Positions 24,558 to 32,301 of a DNA stretch of 54,162 nt are shown one piece after another; positions within the stretch are counted from its first letter, which is position 1, and every line of letters starts with the position of its first letter. Origin of the DNA: DASUSH01 sp036375215. GTDB taxonomy: Bacteria; Actinomycetota; Thermoleophilia; Solirubrobacterales; 70-9. Where the stretch lies: positions 1 to 54,162 of the forward strand of contig DASUSH010000052.1 in the NCBI GenBank assembly GCA_036375215.1, read 5' to 3'. Below the pieces are notes generated by a model. It was not told the origin of the DNA. It saw only the letters and a program-made list of their open reading frames with translations, and did no database searches. A program made the position numbers and the translations under genes.

Positions 24558-27500
24558 GTGGAGGACGACGAAGCCCGACCTGCCGGCGACCCCGCGGCGC
24601 CCGGACGCGAAGCGGAGGACGCCGCGGGCTTCGTTGCCGCGGAGCGGCAGCACCGGCTGGCGAAGCTCGACGAGCTCCGCGGACGCGGGATCGAGCCCTA
24701 CCCGGTCAAGTTCGAGCGCGACCACAGCGTCGCCGACGTGCTCGGCGCGCTCGCCAACGTCGGCGCCGGCCAGTCGCTCACCGGCCGCGTCCGGATCGCC
24801 GGGCGGTTGATGCTGATCCGCCGCCACGGCGGCCTGATCTTCGCCGACCTGCGCGATCGCACCGGCCGGGTCCAGCTGATGGTCTCGCGCGAGGACGTCG
24901 GCGCCGAGCATCACGACGACTTCCGCCACCTCGACCTCGGCGACTGGGTCGGCGCCGAGGGCGTGCCGGCGATGAGCCAGCACGGCGAGCCCTCGGTCCG
25001 GGTCTCGCGCTGGGAGCTGCTCTCGAAGTCGCTGCGCACGCTGCCCAAGGGCCACGGCTTCACCGACCCCGACCAGCGCTTCCGCCAGCGCTACGTGGAC
25101 CTCGTCGTGAACGACGATGCCGACCGGATCTTCAAGGTGCGCTCGGCGACGATCGCCTCGATCCGCCGCACCTTCGCCGAGGAGGGCTACACCGAGGTAG
25201 AGACGCCCGTCCTCGACACCCACGCGGGCGGCGCCGCGGCGCGCCCGTTCATCACCCATCACAACGCGCTCGACATCGACATGTTCCTGCGCATCGCGCT
25301 AGAGCTGGCGCTGAAGCGGCTGATCGTCGGCGGCATGGAGCGCGTCTTCGAGATCGGGCGGGTCTTTCGCAACGAGGGCACCGACACCCGCCACAACCCC
25401 GAGTTCACGCTGCTCGAGTCCTACGGCGCCTACCTCGACTACCACGACATGATGGACCTGACCGAGAAGCTCGTCCAGAACGCGGCGCGCGACGCGCTCG
25501 GCACCACCGTCGTCCAGATCGAGGGCCGCGACGTCGACCTCGGCACGCCGTTCCGTCGCGCGCCGATGTCGGAGCTGATCGCCGAGCACACGGGCGTCGA
25601 GATGCACCCGTCGATGCCGGTGGAGGAGGCGCGGGGAATCGCCGACGACCTCGACGTCGCCTACCTCGAGGTCTGGGGCTCGGGCAAGATCATGGCCGAG
25701 GTCTACGACGCGACCTGCGAGGCGAAGCTGCTCGAGCCGACGTTCGTAATGGACCACCCCCGCGAGGTCTCGCCGCTCGCGCGCTCGCACCGCGAGGACC
25801 CTCTGCTCACCGAGCGCTTCGAGCTCGTCGTCGCCGCCCGCGAGCTCGCCAACGCCTATTCCGAGCTGAACGACCCGCTCGAGCAGCGCGCCCGCTTCGA
25901 GGACGAGGCCCGCCTCCAGGCCGGCGGCGACGAGGAGGCCGAGTCGGTCGACGAGGACTACATCCGCGCGCTCGAATACGGACTGCCCCCCACGGGCGGA
26001 CTGGGCGTGGGGATCGACCGCCTGGTGATGCTGCTCACCGGTGCCGCCTCGATCCGCGAGGTGATCCTGTTCCCGACGATGCGTCCCACGGGCGACGGGC
26101 CGGAGGGCGTCACCGCCGACCTGCCGACGCCGGCCGAGCTCGAGTCGGAGGAGGCGATCGCTGCTAGGGACGCCGGCCTCGGGCCAGACCCCTCGAAGCC
26201 AGGCATTCGGCCTGGCACCTCGGGGTCAGACCCTTTGCCCGACGCTCCGCGTCGCGGGTTGCTTCGCCTGCTCGCGGTCTTGGTGGCCATCGCCGGGGTG
26301 ATCTCGCTGCTGCCCTCACTGCCGGGCGTGCGCGAGAGCTTCGAGATCGACACCCTGCTCCCCGCCGGCGAGCGAGCGAGCGTTCACGTCGCGATCGTCG
26401 TGCTCGGCGCGCTCCTGCTCTTCCTCTCGATCCAGATCGCGCGCGGGAAGCGGACGGCCTGGTGGGTCGTCCTCGTCCTCCTGGTCGCGTCGGCCGTCGC
26501 GCATTTGCTGAAGGGCCCCGACCCGATCGCGATCGCGGTCGACCTCGTCGCCGTCCTCGGCCTGCTCGCCGCCCGTCGCGACTTCAGCGCCGAGCCCGAC
26601 CCGCGCAGCCTGATCTCGATCGGGCGGTTCGTCGGGATCTACGTGGTCGCGGTCGTCGCCTTCGGCTGCGTGTCGCTCTTCGCCGAGCGCAACCACCTCA
26701 CCCCCGACCTCACCGTCGGTGGCGCGCTCGAGACGACCTTCAAGGGGCTGGTCGGCCTCGACGGCCCCTACGCGTACGAGAGCGACCTCTTCGGCCGCTA
26801 TTTCGGCGACGCCCTCCTCGCCCTCGGGATCCTCGGCGGGGCGATCCTCGTCTGGCTGATCTTCCGCCCGTTCGTGGTCCGCGGCGGGGCGAGTGACGAC
26901 GACCGCCGCCGCGCTCGCGAGCTCGTCCGCGCCTGGGGCGACGACACGCTCGCCTACTTCTCGCTGCGCGACGACAAGCTCTACTTCTTCTCCTCCGACG
27001 GCGAGGCGATGGTCGCCTACGCCTACATCCGCGGCTACGCGCTCGTCTCCGGCGACCCGATCGGCCGCCCGGGCTCGATCGGCCGCGTGCTCGACGAGTT
27101 CGTCGCCCATTGCCACCGCCAGGGCTGGCGCGTCGCCTTCCTCGCCGTGCGCGAGGCGGACATCGGCCTCTACGAGTCGCGCGGCATGAGCGGCGTCTAC
27201 CTCGGCGACGAGGCGATCATCCACTGCGGCGAGTTCAGCCTCCAGAGCCCGGGGATGAAGGCGGCGCGCGCCGCGGTCAGCAAGGTCCAGCGGGAGCATT
27301 CGTTCGAGCTCGTCCGGGAGTCCGCCGCCGACCGCAGGCTCGTCGACCAGCTCAACGAGATCAGCAAGCGCTGGCGCGGTGACGCCGAGGAGCGCGGCTT
27401 CACGATGGAGTCCGACCGCGAGGTCGAGGGACTCGACGACGACAAGCTGCTCGCGATCTGTCGCGACGAGCAGGATCGCCCGGTCGGGTTCCTGCGGCTG

Positions 27501-27905
27501 GTGCCGAGCTACGGCGCCGACCCGAGCTACTCGCTCGACCTGATGCGCCGCGAGCCCGACGCACCCAACGGCCTCACCGAGTTCCTGATCTCCGAGTCCT
27601 CGCTCGCGCTCGGCCGCCAGGGCTTCGACCGGCTCTCGATGAACTTCGCCGCCTGGGGCCGGCTGTTCGCCGAGGACGGCAGCCTGACGCTCTCCGAGAA
27701 GGCGATGCGCTCGCTCGCGAAGGGGCTCGACCCGTTCTTCCAGGTCAAGTCGCTGCGCGACTTCAACCAGAAGTTCCGCCCGGAGTGGCTGCCCCGCTCG
27801 ATCGTGATCGAGGACCCGGCGGCGATGCCGAAGGTCGGCCTGCTGTTCGCGAGCGTCGAGGGCTTCCTCGACCTGCCGCTGGTCGGCCGCTTCTTCCGGC
27901 CGTAA
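24558..27905 (+). CDS. Lysyl-tRNA synthetase fused to an MprF-type phosphatidylglycerol lysyltransferase
   Basis: 1115 aa. Residues ~25-510 are a complete class-II lysyl-tRNA synthetase: OB-fold tRNA-binding domain (about 75-155), motif 2 FEIGRVFRNEGTDTRHNPEF (264-283) and motif 3 GLGVGIDRLVMLL (481-493). Residues ~565-770 carry about six membrane segments, and ~785-1110 are a DUF2156 lysyltransferase domain. Together they could charge tRNA-Lys and pass lysine to phosphatidylglycerol, changing membrane charge. Mycobacterial LysX has the same parts in the opposite order (membrane/transferase first, LysRS last). The linker (about 541-562) is encoded by a dispersed palindromic repeat. GTG at 24558 is preferred; ATG 24513 overlaps the divergent permease. 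Confidence 0.88.
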   Translation: MEDDEARPAGDPAAPGREAEDAAGFVAAERQHRLAKLDELRGRGIEPYPVKFERDHSVADVLGALANVGAGQSLTGRVRIAGRLMLIRRHGGLIFADLRDRTGRVQLMVSREDVGAEHHDDFRHLDLGDWVGAEGVPAMSQHGEPSVRVSRWELLSKSLRTLPKGHGFTDPDQRFRQRYVDLVVNDDADRIFKVRSATIASIRRTFAEEGYTEVETPVLDTHAGGAAARPFITHHNALDIDMFLRIALELALKRLIVGGMERVFEIGRVFRNEGTDTRHNPEFTLLESYGAYLDYHDMMDLTEKLVQNAARDALGTTVVQIEGRDVDLGTPFRRAPMSELIAEHTGVEMHPSMPVEEARGIADDLDVAYLEVWGSGKIMAEVYDATCEAKLLEPTFVMDHPREVSPLARSHREDPLLTERFELVVAARELANAYSELNDPLEQRARFEDEARLQAGGDEEAESVDEDYIRALEYGLPPTGGLGVGIDRLVMLLTGAASIREVILFPTMRPTGDGPEGVTADLPTPAELESEEAIAARDAGLGPDPSKPGIRPGTSGSDPLPDAPRRGLLRLLAVLVAIAGVISLLPSLPGVRESFEIDTLLPAGERASVHVAIVVLGALLLFLSIQIARGKRTAWWVVLVLLVASAVAHLLKGPDPIAIAVDLVAVLGLLAARRDFSAEPDPRSLISIGRFVGIYVVAVVAFGCVSLFAERNHLTPDLTVGGALETTFKGLVGLDGPYAYESDLFGRYFGDALLALGILGGAILVWLIFRPFVVRGGASDDDRRRARELVRAWGDDTLAYFSLRDDKLYFFSSDGEAMVAYAYIRGYALVSGDPIGRPGSIGRVLDEFVAHCHRQGWRVAFLAVREADIGLYESRGMSGVYLGDEAIIHCGEFSLQSPGMKAARAAVSKVQREHSFELVRESAADRRLVDQLNEISKRWRGDAEERGFTMESDREVEGLDDDKLLAICRDEQDRPVGFLRLVPSYGADPSYSLDLMRREPDAPNGLTEFLISESSLALGRQGFDRLSMNFAAWGRLFAEDGSLTLSEKAMRSLAKGLDPFFQVKSLRDFNQKFRPEWLPRSIVIEDPAAMPKVGLLFASVEGFLDLPLVGRFFRP
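26181..26233. repeat. Palindromic repeat inside the LysRS-lysyltransferase gene
   Basis: GGGCCAGACCCC (26181-26192), then GCCAGGC-ATTCG-GCCTGGC (26198-26216), then GGGGTCAGACCC (26222-26233): two REP-like cores around a hairpin. The element is in frame and encodes the linker between the two enzyme halves. Its outer cores match those at 8452, 8499, 27923 and 27963. Confidence 0.75.
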
Positions 27906-27906
27906 A

Positions 27907-27986
27907 GCCGACCTGTCCCTTTGGGGTCAGACCCCTCGGGTGGCAGGCCGACCTGTCCCTTTGGGGTCAGACCCCTTGGGTGGCAG
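27907..27986. repeat. Tandem 40-bp REP-like repeats
   Basis: Two head-to-tail 40-bp units (27907-27946 and 27947-27986) differ at one base (C/T). Each holds GGGGTCAGACCCC (27923-27935; 27963-27975). They fill the whole gap between the LysRS fusion stop and the end of the convergent alcohol dehydrogenase gene, and may also act as a transcription end for both. Confidence 0.85.
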
Positions 27987-27990
27987 GTCC

Positions 27991-29175
27991 CTATGGCTCG
28001 ATCAGCACCTTGATCGTGCCGTCCTCCTTCTTCTGGAACTTCTCGTAGGCGTCGGGCGCGCCGTCGAGGCCGACGCGGTGCGTGGCGAGGTCCTCGGTGC
28101 CGAGCGGGTCCTCGGGGTCCTCGATCAGGGGCATGATCTCTCCGATCCAGCGCTTCACGTTTGCCTGCCCCATGCGGATCTGGAGCTGCTTGTCGAAGAG
28201 CTGCATCATGTCGATCGGGTCCATGGCGCCCCCGTAGACGCCGGAGATCGAGACGGTGCCGCCGCGGCGGACCGAGTCGAAGCAGTTCTGCAGCGCGTTG
28301 AGGCGATCGACGCCGACCGTCTCGACGGCCTTCTCCGCGATCGCGTCGGGGAGCAGGCCCGCGGCCTTCTGCGCGAACTCGCCGATCGGGGCGCCGTGCG
28401 CCTCCATCCCGACCGCGTCGATCACCGAGTCGGCCCCGCGGCCGTCGGTGCCCTCGCGGATCGCCTCGGCGATCTCGCCGCTGAAGTCGCCGCCGTCGAT
28501 CACGTCGATCCCGTGCCGCTTGGCGAGCTCGAGGCGCTCCGGCACGTTGTCGACCCCGATCACCCGCGCGCCGCGGTGGCGCGCGATCCGGCCGCTCATC
28601 TGCCCGATCGGCCCGAGGCCGAAGACGGCGACCGAGCCGCCCTCGGGCGGGTCGGCGTACTCCACGGCCTGCCACGCCGTCGGCAACACGTCGGAGAGGT
28701 AGACGAAGCGCTCGTCGGGCGGGCCCTCGGGGACCTTGATCGGGCCGAAGTGGCCCTGGGGGACGCGCAGCGCCTCGGCCTGCCCGCCCGGCACCTGGCC
28801 GTAGAGCTTCGTGTAGCCGAGGAGTGAGGCCCCCTTCTCCTGCTCGCGGTTCTGGGTCGTCTCGCACTGCGACATGAGGCCCCGCTCGCACATCCAGCAG
28901 TGGCCACAGGAGATGTTGAAGGGGATGACGACGCGGTCGCCGGGCGCGACGTGCTCGACTTGGGAGCCGACGTCCGTCACGATGCCCATCGGCTCGTGAC
29001 CCAGGATGTCGCCCTCCTCCATGAACGGCGCCAGGACCTCGTAGAGGTGGAGGTCGGACCCGCAGATCCCGCTCGAGGTGACCTGCACGACCACGTCGGT
29101 CGGCTCCTCGATCCTGGGGTCGGGAACCTCGTCGACCCGCACGTCGCGCTGTCCGTGCCACACGATTGCCTTCAT
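27991..29175 (-). CDS. Zinc-dependent alcohol dehydrogenase (formaldehyde dehydrogenase-like)
   Basis: 394 aa from ATG 29175, with GGAGG 6 nt upstream. Catalytic zinc ligands C38 (GICGSDLH), H60 and E61 (ILGHEPMG); structural zinc cysteines C90, C93, C96 and C104; Rossmann motif AVFGLGPIGQMSGRIA. Length and the conserved segments resemble glutathione-independent formaldehyde dehydrogenases/threonine-dehydrogenase-like enzymes. A SigB-type promoter lies upstream, so it may be stress-induced. Convergent with the LysRS fusion and divergent from a sigma factor. Confidence 0.9.
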   Translation of the reverse strand: MKAIVWHGQRDVRVDEVPDPRIEEPTDVVVQVTSSGICGSDLHLYEVLAPFMEEGDILGHEPMGIVTDVGSQVEHVAPGDRVVIPFNISCGHCWMCERGLMSQCETTQNREQEKGASLLGYTKLYGQVPGGQAEALRVPQGHFGPIKVPEGPPDERFVYLSDVLPTAWQAVEYADPPEGGSVAVFGLGPIGQMSGRIARHRGARVIGVDNVPERLELAKRHGIDVIDGGDFSGEIAEAIREGTDGRGADSVIDAVGMEAHGAPIGEFAQKAAGLLPDAIAEKAVETVGVDRLNALQNCFDSVRRGGTVSISGVYGGAMDPIDMMQLFDKQLQIRMGQANVKRWIGEIMPLIEDPEDPLGTEDLATHRVGLDGAPDAYEKFQKKEDGTIKVLIEP

Positions 29176-29212
29176 CACGATCCTCCGTTCTCGATGCGAA
29201 CCGCGGCGCGCC

Positions 29213-29237
29213 TACCCCGGCGCGCTCGAGCAGAAAC
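29213..29237 (-). promoter_or_regulatory. SigB/SigF-type promoter for the alcohol dehydrogenase
   Basis: On the minus strand GTTT (29237-29234), 16-bp spacer, GGGTA (29217-29213), 37 bp before the ATG. Confidence 0.6.
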
Positions 29238-29247
29238 GACCCGCCAC

Positions 29248-29271
29248 GATTCGCCGGCGGAGTTCCGGGTA
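29248..29271 (+). promoter_or_regulatory. SigB-like promoter for the RpoD-family sigma factor
   Basis: GATT (29248-29251, one base off GTTT), 15-bp spacer, GGGTA followed by T (29267-29272). ATG is 14 nt further on. Back to back with the alcohol dehydrogenase promoter. Confidence 0.4.
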
Positions 29272-29285
29272 TCCGGGTTGACGCG

Positions 29286-30320
29286 ATGCTGGACGACCTG
29301 ATCGCCCGCGGGGCAAAGCGCGGCTGCATCGAGCTCTCCGAGCTCTCGGAGGCGGTGGAGGGCCTGGACCTCGACGAGGACGAGCTCACCGACCTGCACC
29401 AGCGCCTCGCCGATCGCGGCATCGAGGTCACCGACGACTGCGGCAAGACCGGGCGCGAGCCGACCACCTACCGCAACCCCGCCCTGTCCGAGTCGACGGC
29501 GAGCGCGACCCAGCTCTTCTTCAACGAGATCTCCCGGCACCCGCTGCTCACCAAGCAGGAGGAGGTCGAGCTCTCGCAGGCGATCGAGCGCGGTGACCTC
29601 GAGGCCAAGGAGCGCCTCGTCAGCTCGAACCTGCGGCTCGTCGTCGCGAACGCGAAGCGCTATCGCGGCCAGGGGCTCTCCTTCCTCGACCTGATCCAGG
29701 AGGGGACGCTGGGCCTGATCCGCGCCGCGGAGAAGTTCGACTGGCGGCGCGGCTACAAGTTCTCCACCTACGCCACCTTCTGGATCAAGCAGGCGATCCA
29801 GCGCGCGCTCGACCAGAAGAGCCGCAACATCCGCCTGCCGACCGACCTCGCCCAGCACGAGCGCAGGCTGGCGCGGGTCGAGCGCGAGCTCCGCGCCGAG
29901 CTCGATCGCGACCCCACCGACGAGGAGCTCTCCGCGCGCTCCGAGCTGCCGCTTGCCGAGATCGACCGGATCCGCGACGCCGCGCGCACGATCACGAGCG
30001 TCGACAAGCCCGTCGGCGACGACGACGGCGCCACACTCGGCGAGCTGCTCCCGAGCGACGATCCGGGCGTCGGCGAGGAGGTCGAGATCACCCTCCGCGA
30101 GGAGGCGCTGCGCCGCGCGATCGCGGCGCTACCGGAGGCGGAGCGCGAGGTCGTGAAGCTTCGCTACGGGATCAACGGCGGCGACGCCGAGCCGACCGCG
30201 ATCGAGGAGACCGGCCGCCGGCTTGAGCTTTCGGCGAACCAGGTGCGCAGGCTGGAGACGAAGGCGCTCGGGCGGCTCGCGACGATGCGCGAGCTCGCCG
30301 GGATGCGCAGCGAGGCCTAG
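29286..30320 (+). CDS. RpoD/SigA-family sigma factor (group 1/2)
   Basis: 344 aa from ATG 29286. A short region-1.1-like N-terminus (LDDLIARGAKRGCIELSELS), region 1.2 (TQLFFNEISRHPLLTKQEEV), region 2 (NLRLVVANAKRYRGQGLSFL; IQEGTLGLIRAAEKFDWRRG; YKFSTYATFWIKQAIQRALD), region 3, and region 4.2 (TAIEETGRRLELSANQVRRL). The region 2.4 variant YATFWIKQ, in place of the usual YATWWIRQ, and the short length suggest an alternative group-2 sigma and not the main housekeeping factor. A SigB-like promoter may drive it, which would make a sigma cascade. Confidence 0.9.
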   Translation: MLDDLIARGAKRGCIELSELSEAVEGLDLDEDELTDLHQRLADRGIEVTDDCGKTGREPTTYRNPALSESTASATQLFFNEISRHPLLTKQEEVELSQAIERGDLEAKERLVSSNLRLVVANAKRYRGQGLSFLDLIQEGTLGLIRAAEKFDWRRGYKFSTYATFWIKQAIQRALDQKSRNIRLPTDLAQHERRLARVERELRAELDRDPTDEELSARSELPLAEIDRIRDAARTITSVDKPVGDDDGATLGELLPSDDPGVGEEVEITLREEALRRAIAALPEAEREVVKLRYGINGGDAEPTAIEETGRRLELSANQVRRLETKALGRLATMRELAGMRSEA

Positions 30321-30328
30321 GCACTCTT

Positions 30329-31381
30329 CTAGAGCGCCCGGTCGGCGGCGGGAACCGCGGCCGGGGCGGGCTCGGGCGTGGCGTTCGCCCGGTCGAAGCG
30401 GCGCTCGGGGATACGCTGCATCTCGGCGATCAGCAACTCCGCGATCTCGCCCCCGGCCACACCGGGCCCGGCGCCGTTGCCGGACGGGCCCGCGCCGTTG
30501 CCCGGCGCCTCCGCGTCGAGCAGGAGCGCACGGTGGCGGTGACCGGTACGGGGGGTGCCGAGCCGGGACTGGACCCGGGGGTGGTAGGCGGTCAGCGAGG
30601 GCGTGCCGAGCGCGGCGGCGAGCGGCGCGATCCCGCCGTCGACGGTCACGACGCGGGCGGCGCCCGAGACGATCCGGGCCAGGTCGCCGACGTCGGTGCG
30701 CCCGGCAACGACCGCGGCGTCGTCGAGGCCGGCCCGCTCGGCGATCGCGGCGGCCGAGATCGCGTCCCGGTCGCGGCCCGTGATCAGCACGGTGCGCCCG
30801 GCCGCTGCCTCGCTGCGGGCGACGTCGGCCCACGCCGAGGCCGGGATGTGGAGCGCCGAGCGCACGTCACCGTCCCCGCCCGGGTGGAGGACCGTCGCGT
30901 CGCGGGCGAACTCGTGCGACTGCGGCTTCCAGATCCGGGTGCGGGAGCGGTCGACCGCGATGCCGGCGTCGGCGAGCAGCGCGCACCATCTCGAGACCTC
31001 GCTCGCCTCCGGCTCCCATTCCGGGCCGCGCTGCCACCGCGGCGCCTCATAGGCGACGAGCCGGCGCGGTTCGAGGGCGCGCAGGACCGAGTTCGACTGG
31101 GGACCGGGGCCGTGGAGGTTGATCGCCAGGTTCGGGCGCTCGAGCGAGCGCGGCAGGGGCACGAGCGCGGGATGGCTGACGACGTCGAAGGCAGGGCTGA
31201 AGCCGGGCCACGGGATCAGCCCGACCAAAGCGCGCAGGCCGCCCGGAGCGACCAGGATGCGGCGGCAGTCGGGGAACGCGTCGGCGATCGCCCGCAGCGC
31301 GGGGACCGCGGCGAGGAACGCGTTCAGGCCCCGGACCTGGAGCACGAGGATCGTCGGTATTTCGGACTGGGTGCTGGCCAC
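30329..31381 (-). CDS. Glycosyltransferase family 9 (heptosyltransferase-like)
   Basis: 350 aa, GTG start with GAGGGAG just upstream. The GT-B fold is suggested by ILVLQVRGLNAFLAAVPALR (N-terminal acceptor loop, as in heptosyltransferases), VLHPGGDGD, and the nucleotide-binding stretch VTVDGGIAPLAAALGTPSLT (about 253-272). Heptosyltransferases build lipopolysaccharide core in diderms; in an actinobacterium the target is more likely another surface glycan. C-terminal ~60 residues are low complexity (Gly/Ala/Pro). A SigB-type promoter is inside the end of the next upstream gene. Confidence 0.85.
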   Translation of the reverse strand: MASTQSEIPTILVLQVRGLNAFLAAVPALRAIADAFPDCRRILVAPGGLRALVGLIPWPGFSPAFDVVSHPALVPLPRSLERPNLAINLHGPGPQSNSVLRALEPRRLVAYEAPRWQRGPEWEPEASEVSRWCALLADAGIAVDRSRTRIWKPQSHEFARDATVLHPGGDGDVRSALHIPASAWADVARSEAAAGRTVLITGRDRDAISAAAIAERAGLDDAAVVAGRTDVGDLARIVSGAARVVTVDGGIAPLAAALGTPSLTAYHPRVQSRLGTPRTGHRHRALLLDAEAPGNGAGPSGNGAGPGVAGGEIAELLIAEMQRIPERRFDRANATPEPAPAAVPAADRAL

Positions 31382-31441
31382 AGGTCTCCCTCGAGAACTT
31401 CAACGGGGGTCCACGATCAGCCCCGGGCTCCCGCGCGGGGT

Positions 31442-31466
31442 TACCCGTGCTCGGGGCGTCTAAACC
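31442..31466 (-). promoter_or_regulatory. SigB/SigF-type promoter for the GT9 gene
   Basis: On the minus strand GGTTT (31466-31462), 15-bp spacer, GGGTA (31446-31442), 60 bp before the GTG. It overlaps the last codons of the PEP-repeat ORF. Confidence 0.65.
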
Positions 31467-31666
31467 TGTTCCGGGTAGGGCTCGGGGGCGCGCTCGGGGC
31501 CCGGAATCGGGTCGGGCACGGGGTCCGGCGTCGGCTCCGGCACGCGCTCGGGGCCCGGGATCGGCTCCGGCACGGGATCCGGGGTCGGCTCCGGCACCGG
31601 TTCGGGCCCCGGTTCCGGCACGATCTCCGGCGCCGGTACCTCGAGTGTGCTCGACTTGCCGCTCAT
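31460..31666 (-). CDS. Small Pro-Glu-Pro repeat protein
   Basis: 68 aa, made almost entirely of PEP/PDP repeats: PEPTPDPVPEPIPGPERVPE recurs as an ~18-residue unit twice. No signal peptide or domain. The ATG overlaps the UdgX stop by 4 nt, pointing to coupled translation with the DNA repair gene. Low-complexity extended Pro/Glu proteins can act as rigid spacers or binders; no function is known. The repeat is also a DNA-level tandem repeat, so it could be drifting. Confidence 0.55.
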   Translation of the reverse strand: MSGKSSTLEVPAPEIVPEPGPEPVPEPTPDPVPEPIPGPERVPEPTPDPVPDPIPGPERAPEPYPEQV

Positions 31667-32301
31667 GCCTCGCTCAGCTTACCCGCGGCCCGCGCGAGGT
31701 CGGCGGCCAGCTCGCCCTCCGCGATCCGGCGCTCCTCCGGATCGTCGATCCGCAGCAGCGAGGACGGATGCATGGTCGCCGTCGCGTGCGCGGCGAGCTC
31801 GGACTCGACGAACTTGCCGCGGTCGCGCGTGACCCGGAACGACGGCCCGAACAGCGCCTTCGCGGCGGTTGCGCCGAGCGCGACCACGACCTCGGGCTTC
31901 ACCACGGCGAGCTCGGCGTCGAGCCACGGGCGGCAGGAGCGGATCTCCTCCGCGTTCGGACTCTGGTGCAGGCGCCGCTTCCCCGCGGGCCGCCACTTGA
32001 AGTGCTTGACGGCGTTGGTGACGTAGGTCTCGCGCCGTTCGATCCCGGCGTCTGAGAGCGCCCGGTCGAGGACCCGGCCGGCCGGGCCGACGAATGGCTC
32101 GCCCGCGCGGTCCTCGCGGTCGCCCGGCTGCTCGCCGACCAGGACCATCCGCGCGCTCCGCGGCGGACCGGCGCCGAAGACGACCTGCGTCGCGTCCTCC
32201 CACAGCCCGCACCCGCGGCACTCCGCGGCCGCCTCGCGCAGCGCCTTCATGCTCAGCCGCTCCGGCAGGAACGGCGTGGCGTCAGCCGCCGCGCCGCTCA
32301 C
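31663..32301 (-). CDS. udgX: UdgX-type uracil-DNA glycosylase
   Basis: 212 aa from GTG 32301, which overlaps the DUF72 stop (GTGA) and keeps the family lead FLPERLS. Motif A is GEQPGDREDR (56-65), motif B HPSSLLR (178-184), and the UdgX-specific loop reads AGKRRLHQSP (107-116). In mycobacterial UdgX the histidine of KRRIH forms a covalent link to the abasic sugar after uracil removal; here that residue is H112. Cys28/Cys31 and Cys123 are candidate 4Fe-4S ligands. It therefore likely removes uracil and stays bound to DNA. Middle of a DUF72-UdgX-PEP operon, probably under a SigB-type promoter. Confidence 0.9.
   Translation of the reverse strand: MSGAAADATPFLPERLSMKALREAAAECRGCGLWEDATQVVFGAGPPRSARMVLVGEQPGDREDRAGEPFVGPAGRVLDRALSDAGIERRETYVTNAVKHFKWRPAGKRRLHQSPNAEEIRSCRPWLDAELAVVKPEVVVALGATAAKALFGPSFRVTRDRGKFVESELAAHATATMHPSSLLRIDDPEERRIAEGELAADLARAAGKLSEA

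Noticed and set aside
22824..25262. 812-codon minus-strand frame through the permease
   Set aside because: The permease frame has clear membrane and family signatures; only the last ~60 codons of this frame resemble a real (decayed DUF559) protein, listed separately.
30533..32026. Possible CRISPR or tandem array around 31460-31660
   Set aside because: The periodicity is the codon repeat of the Pro-Glu-Pro protein; there are no spacers and no cas genes.
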